NCBI GenBank assembly: GCA_900544825.1
Contig: UQWP01000014.1
Location: forward strand, 1 to 54,162
DNA from: an uncultured Prevotella sp.
GTDB lineage: Bacteria; Bacteroidota; Bacteroidia; Bacteroidales; Bacteroidaceae
Reading direction: 5' to 3'
DNA length: 54,162 bases
The notes below the pieces were generated by a model that was given only the letters and a program-made list of their open reading frames with translations, searched no databases and had not been told where the DNA came from. Position 1 is the stretch's first letter, and the number at the start of each line of letters is the position of its first letter. Below are positions 14,665-23,213 of this stretch, piece by piece. A program made the position numbers and the translations under genes.

Positions 14665-14686
14665 CAGTAAAAAAGGGTAGGAAGGC

Positions 14687-15676
14687 TTACCAGCATTCTT
14701 CGCCGAAGACCTCGGCGATGGTAATCTTGCTGGCCTCTTTCTTGCTGAGCTGATGGCTCCAGGCTACTCTGCCCTTGGTGGATGCACCTGGACCATAGTT
14801 CTTGTATTCGCTGTACTCGGCAGTTTCTTCATTCTTCGGGTTGCGCCAGTTGTCCCAACCTGCAGGTGTGATGTGACTGCCCATCTCGCAATTCATGAAA
14901 AGGGTCTTGGCGTATGGGCGCCAAGGACGACCCAGATATACCTTGTCAACACCCGCATCAGCTGTCAGCTTGCACTTGTTGAAGACATAACCGTATTTCT
15001 GACCAGCAGGGCTTGATGCGGCTGTGATGTAACTGTTTGCCTTGCTGTGAATCTCACAATTCTCAAACCATGCCAAGCTAGGACCGAAGATGAAATCGGT
15101 GGTTCCCTCGATGTAGCAGTCGTAGAAGGCGATGCGGGAGCCTGCCTTGCCAGTATAAACGGTATCCTGATTACCCAGAAGACGGCAGTTCTGTACCAGC
15201 ACATGGTCGCCCTCGATGTGGAGTGAAACAGCCTGTCCCAGTTTGGCGGCATTATTTTCGATGGTGATGTTCTTCAGTGTGATGTAGCTACCTTCTACCT
15301 TGAGGGTATAGGTGCGGAAGGTTCCCATCTTCTTGCCTTTGGCAGATGCATCTGAGTCGAGTCCGCCGATAGGCATCAGAATATTGGCATGGTCATCCCA
15401 GGTGATGATGGTCTGGTCGCGGTCTTCTCCGCAGATCGTGATGTTGGTGAGCCATGATGGGATGATGAGTTTCTCCTTATACACGCCCTTTTTCACATAG
15501 ATTACCTTGGTGTATTCCATAAAGGCACGGCATACCTGGATGGCTTCATCGATGGTGCGGAATTCGCCCGTGCCATCTCGCGAAACAACCAGTGTATCAG
15601 GATTATCGTACTTGTTGGCTGCAGCCAGAGGCAGCATAGCCAACATCATCAGGAATGATAAAAAAAGCTTTTTCAT
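14687..15676 (-). CDS. pectinesterase, carbohydrate esterase family 8
   Basis: A 329-residue exported enzyme that removes methyl esters from homogalacturonan. Signal peptide 1-20 (LFLSFLMMLAMLPLAAA). The right-handed beta-helix carries the CE8 catalytic set: D171 in GNQDTVY, D194 in GTTDFIFG, and R250-W252 in LGRPWRPY. The length is normal for a single-domain CE8 protein. It stands alone, downstream of the rsh terminator, with no other pectin gene in the window. Confidence 0.93.
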   Translation of the reverse strand: MKKLFLSFLMMLAMLPLAAANKYDNPDTLVVSRDGTGEFRTIDEAIQVCRAFMEYTKVIYVKKGVYKEKLIIPSWLTNITICGEDRDQTIITWDDHANILMPIGGLDSDASAKGKKMGTFRTYTLKVEGSYITLKNITIENNAAKLGQAVSLHIEGDHVLVQNCRLLGNQDTVYTGKAGSRIAFYDCYIEGTTDFIFGPSLAWFENCEIHSKANSYITAASSPAGQKYGYVFNKCKLTADAGVDKVYLGRPWRPYAKTLFMNCEMGSHITPAGWDNWRNPKNEETAEYSEYKNYGPGASTKGRVAWSHQLSKKEASKITIAEVFGEECW

Positions 15677-15727
15677 TGTTTTGTTTGTTTTTGTTTTAAT
15701 GATTGTAGTTTATTCGTTTTGATGAAA

Positions 15728-15764
15728 ATCAGGAGCCGGAAGTAGCAGGCTTCCAGCTCCTGAT
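15728..15764 (-). terminator. terminator after rsh
   Basis: ATCAGGAGC and GCTCCTGAT form the outer stem and GGAAG/CTTCC the inner stem. On the minus strand the hairpin is followed by TTTTC. Confidence 0.7.
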
Positions 15765-15768
15765 CTCA

Positions 15769-15808
15769 GATGATATCATCTTTGTTCTTTTCAGCTGATG
15801 ATATCATC
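15769..15808. repeat. two GATGATATCATC palindromes, 28 bp apart
   Basis: GATGATATCATC is at 15769-15780 and 15797-15808, and both are followed by YYTGTTCTTTTC, so the repeated unit is about 27 bp. It lies between the rsh stop codon and its terminator. Confidence 0.6.
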
Positions 15809-15823
15809 CCTGTTCTTTTCTGA

Positions 15824-18106
15824 TTACAAGATTCTCTGCACTTCCTGCAGATCCTCAATAGTCTTGAGCTTATCCATGATGATCTTCACTTCATCACGGT
15901 CGTGAATACGAAGTTCGATGGTTCCGTCGAAGATTCCGTTATCGCTGCTGATGGTGAGCTTATGGATGTTGATGCCCAGCTGGTCGCTAATGATGCGGCT
16001 TACATCCAGGAGCATACCCTTGCGGTCGATACCCTTGATCTCGATGGTGGCATCGAAGAGCAACTGCTTGTGCATATCCCATTTGGCATCCACGATGCGG
16101 TTGCCGTAGCTTGATTTCAGCTTGGCTGCTACATTGCATGAACGCTTGTGAATCTCGATGCGGTTCTTGTTGTCGATGAATCCCATCACGTCGTCGCCCG
16201 GAATGGGGTGGCAGCAGGATGGGAAGATAAACTGATTGATGTTTTCTTCGGTCAGGATGAGCGGCTTCTTCTTATTGAAGTCCTTGCCCACCACAAAGAG
16301 TTCCTGTGGCTTTACGATGCCGCCCGTTTCCTCTTTCTGCTTGTTCTTGCCCAGGAATGGGATGTAGTCGCGCCAGCTAGACGATTGCTTCTGTTTCTTG
16401 GTCTTGCCCTGCAGCTCATCGAGGTCTTTCTCTCCGAGCAGGATGCAGTGCTCGCCTAGCGACTGGAAGAAGTTGTCGCGCTTCTGGATATTGTGGAATT
16501 CGCAGAGCTTGTCCACTACCGAGTTGGTCATCTCCAAGTTGTTCTTCTGCAGCCATTCGGTGAGGATGCTCTCACCCTTCTTCTGCACTTCGCGTGAGTC
16601 ACGTCGTAAAATTGCCAAAATCTTGCTCTTAGCCTTGGCTGTGCTTACGAAGTTCACCCATGCAGGTTGTACGTGCTGACTCTTGGAGGTGAGAATTTCC
16701 ACCTGGTCTCCGCTGTTTAGCTTGTGGCTCAGAGGCACCAGCTTGTGGTTTACCTTGGCTCCGATGCAGTGGCTACCCAGGAAGGTATGTATCTGGAAGG
16801 CGAAGTCGAGTGCAGTACATCCGGCTGGCATCGTGATGATTTCTCCCTTCGGGGTAAAGACGAAGATTTCGGATGCATAGAGGTTGAGCTTGATGGCATC
16901 AAGGAAGTCCATTGCGTCAGGCTGTGGGTCGTCTAGAATCTCCTTGATGGTGCTCAGCCAGTCGTTCAACTCGTTCTCATCCTCGGTATATTCGCCACCC
17001 TCCTTGTATTTCCAGTGGGCTGCGAATCCCTTTTCTGCCACCTCGTCCATGCGGTCGGAGCGAATCTGTACCTCTATCCAGCGTCCCTGCTTACTCATCA
17101 GGGTTACATGGAGAGCCTGGTATCCGTTAGCCTTCGGGTGGTTCAGCCAGTCACGCAGACGGTCGGGATGGCTCTTGTAAATCTTACTGATGGCTACATA
17201 TACGTTGAAGCATTCGTTCACCTCGTTAGCGCGCACCTTAGGTGTCACGATGATGCGAACAGCCAGGATGTCGTAGATTTCATCGAAGGAAACGTGCTTA
17301 TTCTGCATCTTGTTCCAAATGGAATAAGGGCTCTTGACGCGTGCCTTGATCTTGTAATCCACCCCAAGCTTATCCAGTTCCTCACGGATAGGAGCGGTAA
17401 ATTGTGCAAAGAGGGTGTCACGCTGCGATTCTGTATCTGCAAGCTTATGCTCTATGTTGGCATACTCCTGTGGATGGTCGTAGCGGAAGCTGAGGTTTTC
17501 CAGTTCGGTCTTGATTTTGTTGAGTCCGAGTCGGTTGGCGAGTGGTGCATATATATATAAGGTCTCGCCGGCAATCTTGTATTGTTTGTTGGCAGGCTGC
17601 GATTCCAGGGTGCGCATGTTGTGCAGTCGGTCGCAGATTTTGATGAGAATCACTCGGATGTCATCGCTCATGGTGAGCAACAACTTCTTGAAGTTTTCAG
17701 CCTGTGCAGAAGCCTGGTCTCCAAAGATGCCACCACTGATTTTGGTGAGTCCATCCACGATCTGTGCCACCTTGGCACCGAAGATGTTGGAGATGTCTTC
17801 TACCGTATAGTCTGTATCTTCTACCACATCATGGAGCAGTGCTGCGCAGATGCTGGTAGAACCCAATCCCATTTCCTCACAGGCAATCTGTGCCACGGCG
17901 ATAGGGTGCATGATATACGGTTCGCCAGACAATCGGCGCACGCCCTTGTGCGCCTGACGGGCGAAGTTGAAGGCTTTGGTCACGATATCTACCTTCTTGC
18001 GGTGTCGCGAGCTGAGGTAGGTGTCGAGTAAATGCTGAAAGGCATCACCGATCAGTTTGTTGTCGGCCTGCTCTCTTTCTAGGTCTTTCAAGTTCTGGTC
18101 ATCCAT
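15824..18106 (-). CDS. rsh: RelA/SpoT-family (p)ppGpp synthetase/hydrolase
   Basis: A 760-residue cytoplasmic enzyme that makes and degrades the alarmone (p)ppGpp. The HD hydrolase domain (about residues 35-190) keeps the HDVVED motif. The synthetase domain (about 240-360) has RVKSPYSIWNKM and ANGYQALHVT; YQALH replaces the usual YQSLH. TGS (around 405-465) and the C-terminal Cys pair (FPSCCHPIPGDDVMGF) and ACT domain (685-755) are present. It is the last gene of the minus-strand par string. Unusually for this phylum a full AGGAGG stands 8 nt before the start codon. Confidence 0.95.
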   Translation of the reverse strand: MDDQNLKDLEREQADNKLIGDAFQHLLDTYLSSRHRKKVDIVTKAFNFARQAHKGVRRLSGEPYIMHPIAVAQIACEEMGLGSTSICAALLHDVVEDTDYTVEDISNIFGAKVAQIVDGLTKISGGIFGDQASAQAENFKKLLLTMSDDIRVILIKICDRLHNMRTLESQPANKQYKIAGETLYIYAPLANRLGLNKIKTELENLSFRYDHPQEYANIEHKLADTESQRDTLFAQFTAPIREELDKLGVDYKIKARVKSPYSIWNKMQNKHVSFDEIYDILAVRIIVTPKVRANEVNECFNVYVAISKIYKSHPDRLRDWLNHPKANGYQALHVTLMSKQGRWIEVQIRSDRMDEVAEKGFAAHWKYKEGGEYTEDENELNDWLSTIKEILDDPQPDAMDFLDAIKLNLYASEIFVFTPKGEIITMPAGCTALDFAFQIHTFLGSHCIGAKVNHKLVPLSHKLNSGDQVEILTSKSQHVQPAWVNFVSTAKAKSKILAILRRDSREVQKKGESILTEWLQKNNLEMTNSVVDKLCEFHNIQKRDNFFQSLGEHCILLGEKDLDELQGKTKKQKQSSSWRDYIPFLGKNKQKEETGGIVKPQELFVVGKDFNKKKPLILTEENINQFIFPSCCHPIPGDDVMGFIDNKNRIEIHKRSCNVAAKLKSSYGNRIVDAKWDMHKQLLFDATIEIKGIDRKGMLLDVSRIISDQLGINIHKLTISSDNGIFDGTIELRIHDRDEVKIIMDKLKTIEDLQEVQRIL

Positions 18107-18114
18107 AGCTGTAC

Positions 18115-18120
18115 CCTCCT
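18115..18120 (-). promoter_or_regulatory. canonical Shine-Dalgarno sequence of rsh
   Basis: The minus strand reads AGGAGG, 8 nt before the ATG. Other genes in this window show A-rich leaders and no such motif, so it stands out. Confidence 0.6.
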
Positions 18121-18147
18121 ATTTATAATATGATTAATGATGTATTA

Positions 18148-18180
18148 CTGAAGCCCACGATCCTGGGCGTGGGCTTTCAG
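18148..18180 (-). terminator. hairpin between mltD and rsh
   Basis: CTGAAGCCCACG (18148-18159) pairs with CGTGGGCTTTCAG (18168-18180). It lies just after the mltD stop codon on the minus strand but has no T-run, so it may attenuate or process the transcript and not fully end it. Confidence 0.55.
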
Positions 18181-18193
18181 TAGATAGATTTTT

Positions 18194-19570
18194 TTATTTT
18201 ACTTTGATTTTCTTTCCGGCGCGAATGCTATTGCCCGAAATCTTGTTCAGCTTCTTGAGCTTCTTCACGGTTGTTCCATGGCGAGCAGCTATCTCCGAGA
18301 GTGTATCTCCGCTCTTGATGGTTACGCTCTTGCTTCTGTCTCTCTTGCTCTTGCCCCTCTTGCCGCGGCTGTTGCGTGAAGACTTGCTTCGGCTGCTACG
18401 TGAAGATGATACGCTGCTGCGTGAACGGCTGCTGCGAGAGCGGCTGTAGCTTGGCTCATCGTCGTTGACATCTACCACATCACGCTTCTGCAGAAGCTCA
18501 TCAGCACGGTAACTGAAGATGGAATCCCTGTTGTCGATGAAGGCTCCGATGAGTGATTCCGGCAGACGTACTGGCATTGGCCTGTGACTGCCGTTGATGA
18601 TGTCACGGCGATATTGTGGGTTCAGGTTGCGAAGATGCTCGGCATCAATGTTAAGAACCTTGGCAATCTGCTCGATATGAACATCCTGGTTCACTTCCAC
18701 GGTGTCTGTCTTGGTTGGCAACTCTGTTACCATCGGACAGATGTTGTGGTCGCAATAATAGTTCATAATATAGTTGGCTGCGATGAAAGCTGGTACATAT
18801 CCACGTGTTTCCTTTGGCAGGTATGGATAGATTTTCCAGTAATCTGTCTCGCCCTTGGCACGATGGATAGCCTTGTTTACCTTGGCTGGTCCGCAGTTGT
18901 AGGCTGCAATAACGAGGTTCCAGTCGTCGAAGATCTTATAGAGATCGCGCAGGTAGTGGGCTGCGGCATAAGATGCCTTCACTGGGTCGCGGCGCTCATC
19001 GTAGAGGGTGTTTACCTCCAGACCATAGCGCTTGCCTGTGCTCAGCATGAACTGCCAAAGACCTGTAGCTCCTACGCGGGAAACTGCCTTGGGGTTGAGT
19101 GCCGACTCGATAACCGGCAGATATTTCAGCTCCAGTGGCAGGTTGTATGCTTCCAATGCCTCCTCGAAGATGGGCATGTAGAAGTTGCTGGCACCCAGCA
19201 TGAAGCTTACTGAGCGACGAAGTTTGCCGCTGTAGCGGTCGATGAACTTCTGTACTACCTCATTGTATGGCATTTCAATGAGAGTAGGGAGTCGCTTCAG
19301 TCGGTCGATATATACCTGTGTTTCGAAAACCGGATTCACATCACGGTATTTGCAAGAGGTGTCGGCCATCATGTAAGCCTGTGTATTGTAGAGGTGAAGA
19401 AGGCTGTCGAGGTTATCTTCCAAACCTTCAGGAACTTCGATTTCCTCCTGCTTACCGTCCTTGTCGGTCACGGTAATTACATCGTCATTGTCTTCTGCAT
19501 TGTCGTTTTGGGCTTGAATGCCCTGCCAGCTAAACAGCATCGCTGCTGCCATGATGATTATTTTCTTCAT
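18194..19570 (-). CDS. mltD: membrane-bound lytic murein transglycosylase D-like, SLT + LysM
   Basis: A 458-residue exported peptidoglycan-cleaving enzyme. Signal peptide 1-20. The SLT domain (about 140-270) has the catalytic E155 in VIESALNP and the GATGLWQFM and AYNCGPAKVNKAI motifs. A single LysM (about 413-457; IKSGDTLSEIAARHGTTV) binds glycan. The linker between them (about 371-412) is an extreme Ser/Arg tract (repeats of SRS and SRSS turning into KRGKSKRDRS). It lies in the conserved par-DUF5683-mltD-rsh order. Confidence 0.9.
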   Translation of the reverse strand: MKKIIIMAAAMLFSWQGIQAQNDNAEDNDDVITVTDKDGKQEEIEVPEGLEDNLDSLLHLYNTQAYMMADTSCKYRDVNPVFETQVYIDRLKRLPTLIEMPYNEVVQKFIDRYSGKLRRSVSFMLGASNFYMPIFEEALEAYNLPLELKYLPVIESALNPKAVSRVGATGLWQFMLSTGKRYGLEVNTLYDERRDPVKASYAAAHYLRDLYKIFDDWNLVIAAYNCGPAKVNKAIHRAKGETDYWKIYPYLPKETRGYVPAFIAANYIMNYYCDHNICPMVTELPTKTDTVEVNQDVHIEQIAKVLNIDAEHLRNLNPQYRRDIINGSHRPMPVRLPESLIGAFIDNRDSIFSYRADELLQKRDVVDVNDDEPSYSRSRSSRSRSSVSSSRSSRSKSSRNSRGKRGKSKRDRSKSVTIKSGDTLSEIAARHGTTVKKLKKLNKISGNSIRAGKKIKVK

Positions 19571-19639
19571 TATCTAATTTCTATTGTTTTCTATTTTAAT
19601 TATATGCTTCTTTCTCGTTTTGTTTTCTGATGGTTACTT

Positions 19640-20398
19640 TTAGAATTTGAGTGAGCATTGCAGTCCGAGTGCGCCTGAGCGCAGCGGGTTGTTGTATCTG
19701 CCGTTATTGAGCACAGCAGGCTCCACTCTGAGACTGAGGTCGTCGGAGATGTCGAATTCTGAGAGCGATGCATCTACATACGCATCGATGACGGAGAAGG
19801 CGTAGATGCCTATCATCACGAAGGTTCCCATATCTCTCCAGCGGCGGAATCTGTCTTTACGCTTGCGGAAGATTTCCTTGTAGCGTTCTATGTTAGAGGC
19901 GTCGATGGTGGCTCCCAGGTGCAGAAACTGGTTGTAGCTCTGTGTGTTCGGGTCATCATCCATAATGTCGAGGTAGGCCTGCGAGTAGTCGTGATACATC
20001 TGGTTATTCCAGGTGATGGCGTAAGCGCAGCCCACGAAACCACCATATATAATAGGTAGTTTCCAGTATTTGCGGTTGTAGATCTGTCCTGCTCCGGGCA
20101 AAACCAGTGCAAGCCACATGGCGCGCTTGGCATCTGGTCGCCAGGTAGCCCAGTCGCGCTTCTTCTTCTGCATCGGCTTGAGCGAACTGTTGAGCTTAGC
20201 CAGATTCATACTGTCCTTGGCTGTGATGACAGAATCAACCGAAGTCTTTGCCGCTTCTGTCGCCATCCTTGCCGAGTCGGCAGCTGCGAAGTCAGGAACT
20301 GCCACTTCAGCCTTCGCCTTCTGTTTCTGGGCCGAAACTTGGAGCGAGGTTGCCAGCAGTAAAGCCGAAATGCAAATATGTGATAATCTTAAATTCAC
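19640..20398 (-). CDS. DUF5683 family membrane protein
   Basis: A 252-residue protein of unknown function. Signal peptide 1-23 (ending VSA), an Ala/Lys-rich stretch, then the core WRPDAKRAMWLALVLPGAGQ and IYNRKYWKLPIIYGGFVGCA with two membrane segments (about 95-135), a charged region KRKDRFRRWRDMG and a third hydrophobic segment (FVMIGIYAFSVIDAYVDA). This pattern is typical of DUF5683, which sits between parB and a lytic transglycosylase throughout Bacteroidota. A role in envelope function is suggested by context only. Confidence 0.85.
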   Translation of the reverse strand: MNLRLSHICISALLLATSLQVSAQKQKAKAEVAVPDFAAADSARMATEAAKTSVDSVITAKDSMNLAKLNSSLKPMQKKKRDWATWRPDAKRAMWLALVLPGAGQIYNRKYWKLPIIYGGFVGCAYAITWNNQMYHDYSQAYLDIMDDDPNTQSYNQFLHLGATIDASNIERYKEIFRKRKDRFRRWRDMGTFVMIGIYAFSVIDAYVDASLSEFDISDDLSLRVEPAVLNNGRYNNPLRSGALGLQCSLKF

Positions 20399-20409
20399 TT
20401 TTTCTATTC

Positions 20410-20515
20410 TTCTAAATCTTATTGGAACAGATAATCTGCTCCTGTTTATCGAAATAATCTGTAGCTTTCTATCGAAACAGATATTATTCCTGTTTCAGTT
20501 TATCGAAAACGTTCA
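20410..20515. repeat. imperfect tandem repeat at the parB 3' end
   Basis: Two blocks share GAACAGATAATCTGCTCCTG or a close variant and end in TTTATCGAAA (about 20426-20452 and 20474-20512). The second includes the last codons of parB. Confidence 0.4.
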
Positions 20516-21395
20516 TGATGTGCTCCAGTTCCTCTTCATTGCTGAATGGGATGCTGATTTTTCCCTTGCCCTTGGCAGAGCAGGTGAATTGCACCTTGGT
20601 ATTGAGGAATTTGGAGAGCTTTTCTCTAAGCATGGTGAATTCCTCGGGTATCTGTGTCTTGGCAGTGATTGTTTTCTTGCCGCTTTCCACGTCTTCACCG
20701 TTTTTCAGTCGCTGTACCATCTCTTCCACCTTTCTCACGGAGTAACCGTTCTTCTGGATTTCCTTGAAGAGCTTGATTTGAAGTGACGGACTGTCGAGTG
20801 CGAGAAGCGCTCTGCAGTGTCCCATATCGATTTCCTTCTTCTGGAGTGCCATCTGCACCTGTGCCGGTAGCTTCAAGAGTCGGAGATAGTTGGCAATGGC
20901 AGCACGGCTTTTGCCCACTCGCTCGGAAATCTTTTCCTGAGTCATTCCCTCGTTTTCCAGGAGATGTTCGTATGCGAGTGCTATCTCTATGGCGTTGAGG
21001 TCCTGGCGCTGGATATTCTCCACGAGCGCCATCTCCATCACGTTTTCATCGCTGATGGTGCGGATGTAGGCAGGTATTGCCATGAGTCCAGCCAGCTGTG
21101 ACGCTCTCCATCGTCTTTCTCCCGCAATAATCTGGAATCGGTTTTCCGAAATCTGTCGCAGGGTGATAGGCTGGATGATGCCGATGGCGCTGATGCTATC
21201 GGCAAGTTCGCGCAGCGCCTCTTCGTCAAACTCCCGTCGTGGCTGGTTCGGGTTAGCCTCAATCTGGTCGAGAGGGATTTCGTTGATGGTGCTGCTGCCC
21301 TGAGTACGTACTCCCTCTGTCGAGATGAGGGCGTCGAGTCCGCGGCCCAGGGCGTTGTTTCTTATGCCGTTATTGAATTTCTTATGTACTGCCAT
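20484..21395 (-). CDS. parB: ParB-family chromosome partition protein (CTPase)
   Basis: A 303-residue DNA-binding partition protein. N-terminal LGRGLDALIS, then the ParB/Srx nucleotide domain with IEANPNQPRREFDEEALREL and the GERRWRASQLAG motif (GERR CTP/phosphate site), a helix-turn-helix (TQEKISERVGKSRAAIANYL) and a C-terminal dimer region. The start at 21395 (MAVHKKFNNGIRNNALGRGL) is used: the ten extra residues of a longer reading are encoded by the TTTGAAC dispersed repeat. It follows parA by 62 bp. Confidence 0.94.
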   Translation of the reverse strand: MAVHKKFNNGIRNNALGRGLDALISTEGVRTQGSSTINEIPLDQIEANPNQPRREFDEEALRELADSISAIGIIQPITLRQISENRFQIIAGERRWRASQLAGLMAIPAYIRTISDENVMEMALVENIQRQDLNAIEIALAYEHLLENEGMTQEKISERVGKSRAAIANYLRLLKLPAQVQMALQKKEIDMGHCRALLALDSPSLQIKLFKEIQKNGYSVRKVEEMVQRLKNGEDVESGKKTITAKTQIPEEFTMLREKLSKFLNTKVQFTCSAKGKGKISIPFSNEEELEHIMNVFDKLKQE

Positions 21396-21400
21396 TTTTT

Positions 21401-21439
21401 GCTTTGAACTTTGAATATTGAACATTGAACTTTCCTGAT
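21401..21439. repeat. TTTGAAC 7-bp periodic repeat, copy 2
   Basis: Between parA and parB: CTTTGAACTTTGAA, then TATTGAACATTGAACTTTC, ending CTGAT. Its last block differs from copies 1 and 4 by CC in place of A (TTTCCTGAT). Confidence 0.7.
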
Positions 21440-21457
21440 GGGTTCAATTGCCAAATC

Positions 21458-22222
21458 TTATCTATTCTTGTTGATAATTTCCTTTGCCAGTGCCAGATGG
21501 TTCTTGGCACCATTTGATTCTGCATCGTAGAGAATGACTGGGAGGCCGTGGCTCGGACTCTCGCTCAATTTCACGTTGCGCTGGATGACAGTCTTGAATA
21601 CCAATTCCTGGAAGTGGCGCTTCACCTCGTCGTAAATCTGGTTGGCGAGTCGGAGGCGGCTGTCGTACATCGTCAGCAGGAAACCTTCTATTTCGAGCTT
21701 CGGATTCAGCTTGCTCTTGATGATCTTGATGGTGTTGAGCAGCTTGCTGATTCCTTCCAGTGCAAAGTATTCACACTGCACCGGGATGATTACGCTGTCG
21801 GCTGCTGTAAGTGAGTTCACTGTTATCAAACCCAGAGATGGGGAACAGTCGATGAGAATATAATCGTATTCTTCGCGGATGGGTTCGAGCAGTTTCTTGA
21901 TCACTTTCTCGCGATTCTTAAGGTTGAGCATTTCTATCTCAGCTCCTACAAGGTCGATGTGGCTCGGCACAATGTCGAGTCCGTCGATGTCGGTAGTATA
22001 GATGGCATCACGCACATCTGCATGGTTGATGATGCACTCATAGAGCGAACAATCTACCTCGCTGATGTCCACACCCAGACCGCTGGATGCGTTTGCCTGA
22101 GGGTCGGCATCAATGACGAGTACCGTTTTCTCCAGGGTAGCAAGCGATGCAGCCAGGTTGATAGTGGTTGTTGTCTTTCCGACGCCACCTTTCTGATTAG
22201 CTAATGCAATGATTTTTCCCAT
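21458..22222 (-). CDS. parA: ParA/Soj-family partition ATPase
   Basis: A 254-residue cytoplasmic ATPase that moves ParB-DNA complexes. The deviant Walker A KGGVGKTT (residues 10-17), VIDADPQANASSGLG, the IDCSPSLGLITVNSL segment and the DNA-binding C-terminal part match chromosomal Soj proteins. First gene of the par string; a -7 box TATCTTTG is upstream on the minus strand at 22297-22304. Confidence 0.96.
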   Translation of the reverse strand: MGKIIALANQKGGVGKTTTTINLAASLATLEKTVLVIDADPQANASSGLGVDISEVDCSLYECIINHADVRDAIYTTDIDGLDIVPSHIDLVGAEIEMLNLKNREKVIKKLLEPIREEYDYILIDCSPSLGLITVNSLTAADSVIIPVQCEYFALEGISKLLNTIKIIKSKLNPKLEIEGFLLTMYDSRLRLANQIYDEVKRHFQELVFKTVIQRNVKLSESPSHGLPVILYDAESNGAKNHLALAKEIINKNR

Positions 22223-22296
22223 TTTAAAAGTCTATATAATAACCTGATGTGTGCGCCTGCGAGTCTAAAATGGCTTTTGCGCACAGAAATTTTCGG

Positions 22297-22304
22297 CAAA
22301 GATA
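22297..22304 (-). promoter_or_regulatory. -7 element of the par operon
   Basis: The minus strand reads TATCTTTG, giving a leader of about 70 nt before parA. A clear -33 TTTG was not found. Confidence 0.5.
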
Positions 22305-22346
22305 CAAAAAATATGCGAGAAATATGTTTCTTTAAAGGTTTTTTCG

Positions 22347-22354
22347 TACTTTTG
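22347..22354 (+). promoter_or_regulatory. -7 element of the surE promoter
   Basis: TACTTTTG, 22 nt before the surE ATG, divergent from the par operon promoter. Confidence 0.55.
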
Positions 22355-22376
22355 CACCAAAAAGAAAGATATTTTT

Positions 22377-23147
22377 ATGGAAAATAAGAGACCTTTAGTG
22401 TTAATTTCAAATGATGATGGCTATCATGCCAATGGTATCAAGACCCTCGCGCGCTTTCTGAAAGACTGGTGCGACGTGCTCGTAGTAGCTCCTGAAAGTG
22501 CCCGTTCCGGATTCGCCTGTGCCTTCTCGGCTACTACTCCGCTGCGACTGAAGCAACGCCATAATATGGGCGAGGATGTGGAGGTATGGTCGTGCAGCGG
22601 TACACCAGTGGATTGTGTCAAGCTGGCGCTCGACCAGTTTTACAAGGACCGTCGCCCTGATCTCGTAATCGGCGGCATCAACCATGGTGATAATTCCAGT
22701 GTGAACAATCACTATTCAGGTACGATGGGCGTAGCCAAGGAGGGATGCATGCAGCACATTCCTAGCATTGCTTTCAGCAGTTGCAACTATGATGAGAATG
22801 CCGATCTCTCACCTTTGCGCGATGGTGTAATCCGGGTGGTGAAGATGGTGCTGGAGAAAGGCTTGCCGAAATATACCTGCCTGAATGTCAACTTCCCGGT
22901 GCTGCCTCCGTTCAAGGGCTTCAAGGCTTGCAGAATGGCACATGGTTCGTGGATCAATGAGGTGGAGCACCGCACGCACCCTCATGGATATGATTACTAT
23001 TGGATGGTGGGCGATTATCGCAATGACGAACCGGATGCTGCGGATACTGATCAGTGGGCGGTGAATCATGGCTATATTGCCATCACGCCGACCAAGATTG
23101 ATATCACGGATTATGATTGGATCAAGAACTTTAATATTGAACTTTAA
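22377..23147 (+). CDS. surE: 5'/3'-nucleotidase SurE
   Basis: A 256-residue metal-dependent phosphatase acting on nucleoside monophosphates. The N-terminal metal site is ISNDDGYHANGI (Asp pair at residues 13-14), and APESARSGFA, SGTPVDCVKLAL and GGINHGDNSS, with NYSGTMGVAKEG-type sequence, are the SurE motifs. Normal length. It is followed by lpxB after 66 bp that hold a dispersed repeat. Confidence 0.96.
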   Translation: MENKRPLVLISNDDGYHANGIKTLARFLKDWCDVLVVAPESARSGFACAFSATTPLRLKQRHNMGEDVEVWSCSGTPVDCVKLALDQFYKDRRPDLVIGGINHGDNSSVNNHYSGTMGVAKEGCMQHIPSIAFSSCNYDENADLSPLRDGVIRVVKMVLEKGLPKYTCLNVNFPVLPPFKGFKACRMAHGSWINEVEHRTHPHGYDYYWMVGDYRNDEPDAADTDQWAVNHGYIAITPTKIDITDYDWIKNFNIEL

Positions 23148-23211
23148 CATTGGAAGTTCCAAGTTAAAGCATATCATAAAGTTCCAAGTTCAAAGTTTCA
23201 AGTTCAAAGTA
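23148..23211. repeat. TTTGAAC 7-bp periodic repeat, copy 3 (inverted)
   Basis: AAGTTCC-AAGTTCA-AAGTTTC-AAGTTCA runs with a 7-bp period and is preceded by ATCATAAAGTTC, the reverse complement of the GAACTTTATGAT end of copies 1 and 4. It fills the surE-lpxB gap and ends next to the lpxB ATG. Confidence 0.75.
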
Positions 23212-23213
23212 TC

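Noticed and set aside
21396..21425. N-terminal extension MFNIQSSKQK of ParB
   Set aside because: These codons are the TTTGAAC dispersed repeat; the conserved protein starts at 21395.
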